A stretch of DNA of 9,192 bases from NCBI GenBank assembly GCA_018609945.1, contig JAHENO010000046.1:1-9192 (forward strand). Direction: 5' to 3'. The translations under genes were made by a program, and so were the position numbers. The stretch comes from Haloarculaceae archaeon. Lineage in GTDB: Archaea > Halobacteriota > Halobacteria > Halobacteriales > Haloarculaceae. Every line of letters begins with the position of its first letter. The stretch's first letter is position 1. The notes beneath the pieces were generated by a model. It was not told the DNA's origin. It was given only the letters and a program-made list of their open reading frames with translations, and made no database searches. This document shows positions 1 to 5,560 of this stretch, piece after piece.

Positions 1-82
1 CGGACGGCCCGGAGTCCGTGAGACAGCCAGCCAGTCCCGGGGCGGCCGCCACCGCGGTCGCGAGAAACGAGCGCCGCTCCAT
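1..82 (-). CDS. Partial CDS: N-terminus of a Tat-exported lipoprotein (runs off the left edge)
   Basis: Only the first 27 codons are present. They read MERRSFLATAVAAAPGLAGC followed by LTDSGPS. A twin-arginine RRSFL motif lies at residues 3-7, then an Ala-rich hydrophobic stretch, then a lipobox LAGC with the lipidated Cys at residue 20 and a polar residue run after it. This is the standard haloarchaeal Tat-lipoprotein layout, so the mature protein should be anchored on the outer face of the membrane. The ATG is supported by a TTAA-containing box centred about 26-27 nt upstream, which fits a leaderless mRNA. The function of the mature domain cannot be told because it lies outside the window. 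It is downstream of glyA on the same strand but appears to have its own promoter. Confidence 0.75.
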   Translation of the reverse strand, partial: MERRSFLATAVAAAPGLAGCLTDSGPS

Positions 83-103
83 GGCGGGCGTTCGGTCCGG
101 GAG

Positions 104-114
104 CGGTTAAGCCG
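104..114 (-). promoter_or_regulatory. TATA-like box of the partial lipoprotein gene
   Basis: Read on the minus strand this is GGCTTAACCG, centred about 26-27 nt before the ATG at 82. In haloarchaea this spacing places the transcription start at or next to the ATG. The box is short and GC-flanked, so the call rests mostly on position. Confidence 0.4.
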
Positions 115-159
115 CCCGTTCGCTCGCAGGGGACAGGCCCGGGTCCGGACCGCAGTCAG

Positions 160-1407
160 CTAGTCGTAGAGGGGGTATTCGTCGGTGAGTTCGTCGACGC
201 GGTCCGACACGGCGGCTTTCACGTCCTCGTCGTCGGGGTCGTCGACGACGCGGACGATGAGGTCCGCGACCTCGCGGCAGGCGTCCTCGTCGAAGCCACG
301 GGTCGCGAGTCCCGGCGTGCCCGCCCGGATGCCTGAGGGGTTGAACGCCGAGCGCGTCTCGCCGGGGACGGTGTTGGCGTTGAGGACGATCCCGGCTTCC
401 TCGAGGGCCTCCTCGACTTCCTTGCCCGTCGTGTCCGGGTGAGAATCCCGGAGGTCCACGAGCACGAGGTGGGTGTCGGTCCCGCCCGAGACCAGCGAGA
501 GCCCGTGTTCCTGGAGGCGCTCGCCCAGGGCGGCGGCGTTGTCGACGGTCTGCTGGGCGTACGCCTCGAAGGCGGGGTCCAGCGCCTCGCCGAACCCGAC
601 GGCCTTGCCGGCGATGTTGTGCAGGAGTGGACCGCCCTGGCCGCCGGGGAAGACGGCGGCGTCGATCGAATCGGCGTACTCCTCGTCGCACATGATGATG
701 CCGCCCCGGCCGGCCCGGATGGTCTTGTGGGTACTCCCGGTCACGAAGTCCGCGATGCCGACCGGCGAGGAGTGGACGCCGGCCGCGACCAGGCCCGTGA
801 TGTGGGCGATGTCGGCGAGCAGGTAGGCGTCGACGGCGTCGGCCGCCTCCCTGAAGGCCTCCCAGTCGATGTCGCGGGGATAGGCGGAGTAGCCCGCGAC
901 GATGATGTGGGGATCGAACTCCTCGGCGTGGTCGCGCATGGCCTCGTAGTCGACGTAGCCCGTCTCGGGGTCGACGTGGTACTGTTCGACCTCGTAGGTC
1001 TTGCCCGCGAAGTTCGCCGGATGACCGTGCGAGAGGTGCCCCCCGTGTTCGAGTTCCAGCGAGAGAATCCTGTCGCCGGGGTCGAGCATCGCCAGGTAGA
1101 CGCCCATGTTGGCCTGGGTCCCCGAGTGGGGCTGGACGTTGACGTGGTCGGCCCCCCACAGCTCTTTGGCGCGGTCGATGGCCAGTTGCTCGACCGTGTC
1201 GGCGTGCTCACAGCCGCCGTAGTAGCGCTCGCCGGGATAGCCCTCGGCGTACTTGTTCGTGAGTTCGGAGCTCTGTGCCTCGAGGACCGCCTCGCTGACG
1301 TGGTTCTCGCTGGCGATCATCGCCAGGGTGTCGTTCTGTCGCTGCCGCTCGCCCACGAGCGCCTCGGCCACCGCGGGATCGGCCTCGCGCACTGTCTCGT
1401 AGCTCAT
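160..1407 (-). CDS. glyA: Serine hydroxymethyltransferase
   Basis: 415 residues, the usual full length. This PLP enzyme interconverts serine and glycine with transfer of a one-carbon unit to the folate carrier, and acts in the cytoplasm. Visible family motifs: SENHVSEAVLEAQSSELTNK near residues 33-52, YAEGYPGERYYGGCEHAD (53-70), VQPHSGTQANMGVY (91-104), the PLP-contacting Asp and His in LADIAHITG (D199, H202), and the PLP-lysine motif GSTHKTIRAGRGG with K228. PGGQGGP at 254-260 and NPSGIRAGTPGLATRG near 355-370 are also conserved in the family. The ATG at 1407 starts directly at the conserved N-terminus and has a TATA-like element about 27 nt upstream. It appears monocistronic: upstream is the divergent JAMM gene, downstream the separately promoted lipoprotein gene. 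No key residue is missing. Confidence 0.97.
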   Translation of the reverse strand: MSYETVREADPAVAEALVGERQRQNDTLAMIASENHVSEAVLEAQSSELTNKYAEGYPGERYYGGCEHADTVEQLAIDRAKELWGADHVNVQPHSGTQANMGVYLAMLDPGDRILSLELEHGGHLSHGHPANFAGKTYEVEQYHVDPETGYVDYEAMRDHAEEFDPHIIVAGYSAYPRDIDWEAFREAADAVDAYLLADIAHITGLVAAGVHSSPVGIADFVTGSTHKTIRAGRGGIIMCDEEYADSIDAAVFPGGQGGPLLHNIAGKAVGFGEALDPAFEAYAQQTVDNAAALGERLQEHGLSLVSGGTDTHLVLVDLRDSHPDTTGKEVEEALEEAGIVLNANTVPGETRSAFNPSGIRAGTPGLATRGFDEDACREVADLIVRVVDDPDDEDVKAAVSDRVDELTDEYPLYD

Positions 1408-1428
1408 ATCGAAACGAGGGGAGAAGGG

Positions 1429-1446
1429 TGTAAGAATCTATCTTTC
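1429..1446 (-). promoter_or_regulatory. glyA promoter (BRE/TATA), overlapping the JAMM gene promoter region
   Basis: On the minus strand GAAAGATA is followed by GATTCTTACA, the latter spanning about 22 to 31 nt before the glyA ATG. A purine-rich BRE followed by a T/A-rich box at this distance is the usual haloarchaeal arrangement for a leaderless or near-leaderless mRNA. The same bases read on the plus strand (AATCTATCTTT, 1435-1445) are the only A/T-rich box available to the divergent JAMM gene and would give it a leader of roughly 15-20 nt. The two divergent genes may thus share one bidirectional promoter core. Confidence 0.5.
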
Positions 1447-1482
1447 CCGGACCATCATGAGGGTCCACGCCCAACGTCGTGT

Positions 1483-1899
1483 ATGCTCGAACTCCCGCGA
1501 GACGTCTACGACGCGGTCGTCGACCACGCCCGCGATGGTGTCCCCGCGGAGGTCTGTGGGATCTTCGGCGGCGAGCACGGGGCCGACCGGACCCGCGTCG
1601 AGACGGTCCACCGCGCACGGAACGCCGCCGACGCGCCCCGGACGACCTACGCCATCGACCCCGAGGAACAACTCGAACTGATCGACCGCGTCGAGGCGGC
1701 CGGCCAGGAATTGGCGGGCTTCTATCACTCCCATCCCGCCGGACCGCCCCGACCCAGCCAGACCGACGTCGCGCGCGCCGCCTGGCCGGGCCAGTCCTAC
1801 CTGCTCGTCGCGCTGGACGGACGTCACCCGTACGTCGGCTCCTGGCGGTGGGACGGCGAGGCCGGCGAGTTCGTGGGGGAAGTGGTGCGCGTGCTGTGA
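1483..1899 (+). CDS. JAMM/MPN+ metallopeptidase, likely deSAMPylase
   Basis: 138 residues, a single JAMM domain. The zinc-site signature is complete: E23 in PAEVCGIFGG, then H82-S-H84 in GFYHSHPAGPPRPSQTDVARA, with S92 and D95, giving exactly HxH-x10-D. The domain ends with YLLVALDGRHPYVGSWRW, a typical JAMM strand pair. JAMM enzymes of this size in Haloferax volcanii (HvJAMM1) cleave isopeptide bonds linking SAMP ubiquitin-like modifiers to target proteins, and this gene is probably an orthologue or paralogue. A ubaA gene lies 1 kb downstream on the other strand, which supports a role in SAMP recycling. The ATG at 1483 was chosen because the open frame upstream is antisense to glyA and has no nearby start codon. 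Alternatives are another MPN+ role such as sulfur-carrier protein processing. Confidence 0.9.
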   Translation: MLELPRDVYDAVVDHARDGVPAEVCGIFGGEHGADRTRVETVHRARNAADAPRTTYAIDPEEQLELIDRVEAAGQELAGFYHSHPAGPPRPSQTDVARAAWPGQSYLLVALDGRHPYVGSWRWDGEAGEFVGEVVRVL

Positions 1900-1942
1900 C
1901 GGCAGCGAGGGCGCGGACGGTTCAATAGCAGTTTGAGCTTTC

Positions 1943-1956
1943 TGAAAGCACTTTAC
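1943..1956 (+). promoter_or_regulatory. BRE/TATA of the downstream lipoprotein gene
   Basis: GAAAGCA followed by CTTTAC, the latter centred about 26 nt before the ATG at 1979. Position and sequence match a haloarchaeal leaderless promoter and confirm the start codon. It also shows the lipoprotein gene need not depend on readthrough from the JAMM gene 79 bp upstream. Confidence 0.6.
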
Positions 1957-1978
1957 CCGCACCCGGCAAGAAACGCCC

Positions 1979-2872
1979 ATGGAACGGCGCCGCTTCCTGG
2001 GGCTGTGTGGTGTCGGTGCCGCCGCGCTGGCGGGCTGTGCCGGACGCAACGGGGAGACCCAGTCCCCGGGTGGAACCGCGACGGAGACGGCGTCACCGGC
2101 CGACGGCGCCTCGACCGACACACCGACGGCCGGGGTGCTCCGGCTCGCGCCGGCCGACCTGCCGGCGGACGGGTCCGCCGTCGTCTATCCGGGGGACCTG
2201 CAGGAGTGGCTCCGGGAGGCCGCGTCGACGGACACGACCCTTCGCGTCCACGCGACTGCGGCCGTCGAGAATCCGGACCCACCGTTGCCGACCTTCGACC
2301 GCGTGCGACTCCAGGGCCCGACGGCGGCGGTCACCGGGTGGTACGGGGTGCGGGCCGAGGGCGGCACCAGGTACCGGTACAAGGCCGACGCCGCGGCGAC
2401 GACGGCGCCCGACGACGCGACGGTCACGCCGGTCGCCGACCTGGGACCCGACCGGCGGGACCTCGCCGTCGCGGCGATTACCGACGACATCGACGGCCGC
2501 GCCTTCTACCCGGAGACGGAACTCGGCGAGTGGGCCCGCACCGAGTTTTTCGGCGGCTACGTCCGCTACAACGGGACCGTCTACCAGGGCATGGAGTTCC
2601 AGCAGACCGACGCCGCGTTCTTCAGCACCGAGTGCTGGTACGTCCTCTCGCTCGAGCGCGTCTCGGAGGGTGAGGGACCGACGCTCGTGCTCGCCGACAT
2701 CGACCGCGATATCCGGGATACCGTCGAGGAGTTGCTGGACGAGCGCGACCTCCCCCACGAATCGGCGACGCGTGACGCCGACGGCGCTCCAGCGTCGGCC
2801 GTCCGGTTCTTCGAGAACACCGACTACCTCCTCACGCATGCCGCCGTGTTGCGCGTGACCGTCGAACGGTAG
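1979..2872 (+). CDS. Tat-exported lipoprotein of unknown function
   Basis: 297 residues; I do not recognise the family. The N-terminus MERRRFLGLCGVGAAALAGC has a Tat motif (RRRFL, residues 3-7), a hydrophobic stretch and the lipobox LAGC with Cys20. A Gly/Thr/Ser/Pro-rich linker follows (about 21-51), typical of surface-anchored haloarchaeal lipoproteins. The remaining ~245 residues are acidic, contain several predicted beta stretches (LRVHATAAVENP, TAAVTGWYGVRAEGG, YVLSLERVS) and no membrane segment after the signal. A cluster YNGTVYQGMEFQQTDAAFF near residues 195-213 is the most distinctive part. No catalytic signature is evident. It is convergent with ubaA, with only 18 bp between stop codons. 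A link to the SAMP genes on either side is positional only. Confidence 0.88.
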   Translation: MERRRFLGLCGVGAAALAGCAGRNGETQSPGGTATETASPADGASTDTPTAGVLRLAPADLPADGSAVVYPGDLQEWLREAASTDTTLRVHATAAVENPDPPLPTFDRVRLQGPTAAVTGWYGVRAEGGTRYRYKADAAATTAPDDATVTPVADLGPDRRDLAVAAITDDIDGRAFYPETELGEWARTEFFGGYVRYNGTVYQGMEFQQTDAAFFSTECWYVLSLERVSEGEGPTLVLADIDRDIRDTVEELLDERDLPHESATRDADGAPASAVRFFENTDYLLTHAAVLRVTVER

Positions 2873-2890
2873 GGCGTCGCGGTCGACCGG

Positions 2891-3709
2891 TCAGTCCGCG
2901 CCGATGGCGCAGGTCGCCGTGTACTCGACCTCGTGGACCGACTCGACGCCGCCCTCGCCACAGACCGGACAGTCGGGGTTCTTCCGGACGGGCACCTCCT
3001 CGAAGCTCATGTCGAGCGCGTCGTAGAAGAGCATCCGCCCGTCGAGCAGGTCGCCGACCTGGAGGAAGTGCTTGACCGTCTCCGTGGCCTGGATGGCACC
3101 CACCGTCCCCGGGAGGACGCCGAGGACGCCCGCGGTGGCACAGTCGGGGACGGTCCCCTCCGGGGGCGCCTCGGGGAACAGACACCGGTAACAGGGCGAG
3201 TCCTCTCCCTGGGGAAAGGTCGTGACCTGGCCCTCGAACCGGAAGATGGCGCCGTGGGAGAAAGGAACCCCGGCGAGCGTGCAGGCGTCGTTGACGAGAT
3301 AGCGGGTCCGGAAGTTGTCCGAGGCGTCGACGACGAAGTCGTAGTCCTCGAGGAACCCCTCGACGGTGTCGGGAGCGAGCCGTTCCTCGTGTGGTTCGAC
3401 GTCGATGGTGGGGTTGAGGTCGGCGACGAAGTCGGCTGCAGACTCGACCTTCGGGCGGCCGATGTCGTCGGTTCCGTGGATGACCTGTCGCTGGAGGTTC
3501 GAGCGCTCGACGACGTCGTCGTCGACGACGCCGAGGGTGCCGACGCCTGCGGCGGCGAGATACTGGATGACCGGCGAGCCCAGTCCACCGGCACCGACCA
3601 CCAGGACGCGTCCGTCGAGCAGGTTCGCCTGCCCGTCCGGCCCGACGTCGTCCATGATGATGTGGCGGGAGTACCGGTCCAGCTGGTCCGGGTCGAGATC
3701 CAGGGTCAT
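2891..3709 (-). CDS. ubaA: UbaA: E1-like SAMP-activating adenylyltransferase (ThiF/MoeB/HesA family)
   Basis: 272 residues, full length for the family. The enzyme adenylates the C-terminal glycine of SAMP proteins for protein conjugation, and in Haloferax also for molybdopterin and tRNA thiolation. Visible parts: family N-terminus YSRHIIMDDVGPDGQ (13-27), ATP loop GAGGLGS (39-45), VVDDDVVERSNLQRQ (61-75, with R74 of the ERSNLQRQ motif), K87, and DASDNFRTR (128-136). Zinc Cys pairs are C173/C176 and C247/C250. GTVPDCATAGVLG has C190, matching the active-site Cys region known in Haloferax UbaA (Cys188). There is no rhodanese domain, unlike some MoeB relatives. A GTG 18 bases upstream is open, but a strong TATA box at 3731-3739 sits 26-27 nt before the ATG at 3709 and would leave that GTG outside the mRNA. 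Confidence 0.94.
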   Translation of the reverse strand: MTLDLDPDQLDRYSRHIIMDDVGPDGQANLLDGRVLVVGAGGLGSPVIQYLAAAGVGTLGVVDDDVVERSNLQRQVIHGTDDIGRPKVESAADFVADLNPTIDVEPHEERLAPDTVEGFLEDYDFVVDASDNFRTRYLVNDACTLAGVPFSHGAIFRFEGQVTTFPQGEDSPCYRCLFPEAPPEGTVPDCATAGVLGVLPGTVGAIQATETVKHFLQVGDLLDGRMLFYDALDMSFEEVPVRKNPDCPVCGEGGVESVHEVEYTATCAIGAD

Positions 3710-3730
3710 ATCCGCCCTAGCAGCCACCGG

Positions 3731-3739
3731 GATATAAGC
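3731..3739 (-). promoter_or_regulatory. TATA box of ubaA
   Basis: Read on the minus strand this is GCTTATATC, centred 26-27 nt before the ATG at 3709. It is the cleanest TATA box on the left half of the window and decides the ubaA start codon. The 83-bp gap to the upstream RNase R stop holds nothing else obvious. Confidence 0.7.
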
Positions 3740-3792
3740 GACCGGGGAGGGACGACGGATCGGGCTCGGTCAGACAGTTCGGGCGGCCCAGA

Positions 3793-5103
3793 TTACTCCT
3801 CGACGACCTCGATCCCGCGGTTGTTGACCGCCGCCGGATCGAGCCCGACCTCTTCGAGGAACTGCTTGTACTCGCGCTCGCACTGCTCGGCGTCTTTCTG
3901 TCGGTCCGATGCGCGGTCACACAGCGCCACCAGGTCCTCGGGGACGTCGTTGGTGTAGACGATCCAGTGGTTGATGAGGTCCGACAGCCGGCGGATGGGC
4001 GACGTGAAGTGCCCGTAGATCTCGAAGTTCAGCGCGTGGTGGCCGCCGAAGGGGTCGTTCATGTACTTCGCGCGGGGCATCACCTTCATCACGGCCCACT
4101 GGATCTTGTCGAGCTGGCGCTCGGGGGCCTCCTCGAGGGTGGCGTTGACGGCCTGGCGGGGGTCGTCCCAGGCGCCCCCGGGGATGGAGACGCCGTCGAG
4201 TTCCTGTATCTCCTGGAGGGCCTCGTTCCACTCCTCGGGGGTGGGCTGTGGGTGGACGCGGTACATCGCCTCGACCCCGCGGTCCCACATGAGTTCGTGG
4301 GTGACGGCCTTGTTGGCCTTGAGCATACACTCCTCGATGATGGTGTGGGCCCGGTCCCGGCGCGGATTGAGGACGAGCGAGCCGTCCGCCTTGCGCTGTT
4401 CGTGCATCCTGTCCGCGAGTTCCCAGACCTGCTGGCACTTCCCGCCCAGGTCGACCGAGACGTCTTCGAGATGGTCGTCCGCACTCGCCGGGTCGTCGAG
4501 GATGTTTTCCGCCTCGGTGTATGTCAGCCGGGCGTCGCTCCGGATGACCGACTTGTAGATGTCGATCGACTCGTAGCCCAGGTCGTCCTTGTCGAGGTGC
4601 ATCTCCACCGTGTGTGCCAGGCGGTCCTCGTCGGGGACCAGCGAGCAGACCGTCTCCGCGAGCACCGGCGGCAGCATGTGGATGGTGTACCCGGGGAGGT
4701 AGACCGTGTTGGCCCGGCGGACCGCCTCGGCCCACATCTCGGTTTCGGGGGTGACGTAGTGAGTGACGTCGGCGATGTGGACCCACAGGACGTACACGTC
4801 GCCGCGGTCCTCGACCGAGAGGGCGTCGTCGAAGTCCTGGGCGTCGATGGGGTCGGTCGTCCAGGTGGTCATGTCGCGGAGGTCCCGGCGCTCGTCGACC
4901 TCGGCCGCGATCTGCTCGCCGACCCCCTCCGTGCGCGCCTCGGCCTCCTCGAGCACCTCCGGCGGGAACTCGTCGGGGATGTCGAACTTCTCCAGCAGTT
5001 CCTCGCGCTTGTTCGCGATGTGGCGGGCCATCTCCTCGTCGATCTCGACGGGGCCCTGTCCCTCCGGCGTCCCGGCGGCTGCCTGCGCGTCCTGGTCGCT
5101 CAT
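3793..5103 (-). CDS. rnr: RNase R-type 3'-5' exoribonuclease (RNB domain only)
   Basis: 436 residues. The RNB catalytic core is clear: metal-binding TDPIDAQDFDDALSV with D84, D90, D92 and D93 in the spacing of bacterial RNase II/R, then YVLWVHIADVTHYV (104-117), GYTIHMLPPVLAETVCSLVP (138-157), IIEECMLKANKAV (255-267), YRVHPQPTPEEWN (281-293), and the RNA-contacting HFTSPIRRLSDL (365-376). Bacterial RNase R is about 750-800 residues with cold-shock and S1 domains. Here only a short acidic helix-rich segment (about 1-75) precedes the RNB domain and no S1 domain follows. Haloarchaea lack the archaeal exosome, and RNase R was reported essential in Haloferax volcanii, so this is probably the main 3'-5' RNA degrading enzyme. 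The ATG at 5103 has an A/T-rich box about 27 nt upstream, and the frame before it has no acidic coding character. Confidence 0.93.
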   Translation of the reverse strand: MSDQDAQAAAGTPEGQGPVEIDEEMARHIANKREELLEKFDIPDEFPPEVLEEAEARTEGVGEQIAAEVDERRDLRDMTTWTTDPIDAQDFDDALSVEDRGDVYVLWVHIADVTHYVTPETEMWAEAVRRANTVYLPGYTIHMLPPVLAETVCSLVPDEDRLAHTVEMHLDKDDLGYESIDIYKSVIRSDARLTYTEAENILDDPASADDHLEDVSVDLGGKCQQVWELADRMHEQRKADGSLVLNPRRDRAHTIIEECMLKANKAVTHELMWDRGVEAMYRVHPQPTPEEWNEALQEIQELDGVSIPGGAWDDPRQAVNATLEEAPERQLDKIQWAVMKVMPRAKYMNDPFGGHHALNFEIYGHFTSPIRRLSDLINHWIVYTNDVPEDLVALCDRASDRQKDAEQCEREYKQFLEEVGLDPAAVNNRGIEVVEE

Positions 5104-5124
5104 GACTCCCGGTACGACCAGGCG

Positions 5125-5136
5125 GTAGTTAGTGGT
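5125..5136 (-). promoter_or_regulatory. TATA-like box of the RNase R gene
   Basis: Minus strand CCACTAACTACC, centred about 27 nt before the ATG at 5103. It is weak in sequence but correctly placed for a leaderless mRNA, and it supports this ATG over the long open frame upstream. Confidence 0.45.
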
Positions 5137-5186
5137 GTCGGCGTCCCTCGCCAGGCACCGGCGGCCACGGACCGGCGCACGGAGAC

Positions 5187-5243
5187 CTACTCCAGCAACG
5201 CCTCGGTGGGGCGCAACTCCTCGTCCTCGGTGATCCGGTCTGA
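5187..5243 (-). pseudogene. Detached C-terminal piece of the small gene interrupted at 5244-5323
   Basis: Read on the minus strand from the TCA at 5243, this piece encodes S-DRITEDEELRPTEALLE followed by TAG. All 17 codons after the TCA end in G or C and the composition is acidic, the haloarchaeal coding signature. It has no start codon of its own: going upstream, the frame reaches a TAG inside the inserted element after six more codons. It joins in frame to the 58-codon ORF at 5321-5497 if the 83 bases 5244-5326 (element plus one TGA copy) are removed. The alternative is that these 19 codons are a chance open stretch in RNase R upstream DNA, which I consider less likely given the exact frame match. 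Confidence 0.6.
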
Positions 5244-5323
5244 TAATGACTGCTGTCGCTATTTTCCAGGTCGACCGCACGACGTCGGGCGGTCGATCCG
5301 GTAATGAACTACAGCAGTCATTA
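5244..5323. mobile_element. 80-bp MITE-like element with 13-bp terminal inverted repeats and 3-bp TGA target duplication
   Basis: The ends are TAATGACTGCTGT (5244-5256) and its perfect reverse complement ACAGCAGTCATTA (5311-5323). Directly outside are TGA at 5241-5243 and TGA at 5324-5326, read in the same direction. The inside has no ORF but a second inverted repeat, TCGACCGC (5271-5278) and GCGGTCGA (5289-5296), around a 10-nt loop. Base composition is visibly poorer in G+C than the flanking genes. The terminal TAATGA supplies tandem stop codons to the interrupted gene. A 3-bp duplication of form TNA is known from part of the IS5 family, so a non-autonomous derivative of such an element is possible; I did not recognise the repeat sequence itself. 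A natural hairpin terminator is the main alternative. Confidence 0.65.
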
Positions 5324-5497
5324 TGAGTGCATGCAGGCGTGGAGCACCTTGTGGGCGAGTTCCGGCGGGACGCGAATCGACCGGCCCCCGGCAGCCTCGC
5401 CGCCGAGGTCCTCGATGGCCGTCTCGATCCCGCCGAGGCGCTCCTCGAACGCCGCCACCGCGTCATCGATGTCGGAATCCGTGTCGTCTCCGCTCAA
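5321..5497 (-). CDS. Small acidic protein, C-terminally truncated by element insertion; unknown family
   Basis: 58 codons, too short and without an ATG, so easily missed. With TTG read as Met it starts MSGDDTDSDIDDAVAAFEER (1-20), then LGGIETAIEDLGGEAAGGRS (21-40), and ends IRVPPELAHKVLHACMHS before TAA. The first half looks like an acidic tail plus a coiled helix; the RSIRVPPELAHKV part is basic/aromatic-poor and could be a beta-helix segment. The TAA is the first three bases of the inserted element. The frame directly follows the TAG of the HAD gene (5561-5563), and TTG at 5495-5497 is the only usable start before it. A GAGGT Shine-Dalgarno match lies 7 nt upstream and there is no TATA at -27, so it is probably translated from the HAD transcript. 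Intact length would be about 75 residues. I do not recognise the family. Confidence 0.6.
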   Translation of the reverse strand: MSGDDTDSDIDDAVAAFEERLGGIETAIEDLGGEAAGGRSIRVPPELAHKVLHACMHS

Positions 5498-5504
5498 GCT
5501 GGCG

Positions 5505-5509
5505 ACCTC
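5505..5509 (-). promoter_or_regulatory. Shine-Dalgarno site deciding the TTG start of the small gene
   Basis: Minus strand GAGGT with a 7-nt spacer to TTG at 5497. It matches the anti-Shine-Dalgarno end of 16S rRNA. Haloarchaeal genes inside operons often use such sites, unlike the leaderless first genes. Together with MSGDD-like codons after the TTG it makes this the likely start. Confidence 0.45.
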
Positions 5510-5560
5510 GCCCTCCGACGTCGTGCCTGCTTCCTCTCCCCCGACGTCCCCGGACCCCTT

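Noticed and set aside
142..151. Palindrome GGTCCGGACC after the glyA stop as a terminator
   Set aside because: A perfect 10-bp palindrome has no loop to form a usual hairpin, and no T-tract follows on the minus strand.
439..1482. Long open frame in front of the JAMM gene on the plus strand
   Set aside because: It is antisense to glyA, whose protein is unmistakable, and shows no family similarity. The JAMM domain begins right after the ATG at 1483.
5232..5302. GATCCGGT occurring both in the flank (5232-5239) and inside the element (5295-5302)
   Set aside because: Eight bases in GC-rich DNA can repeat by chance, and it does not fit the element boundaries set by the 13-bp ends and the TGA copies.
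5104..5466. Upstream extension of the RNase R frame
   Set aside because: The translation is Arg/Ser-rich, not acidic, and crosses the insertion element. The ATG at 5103 has a promoter box at the right distance.
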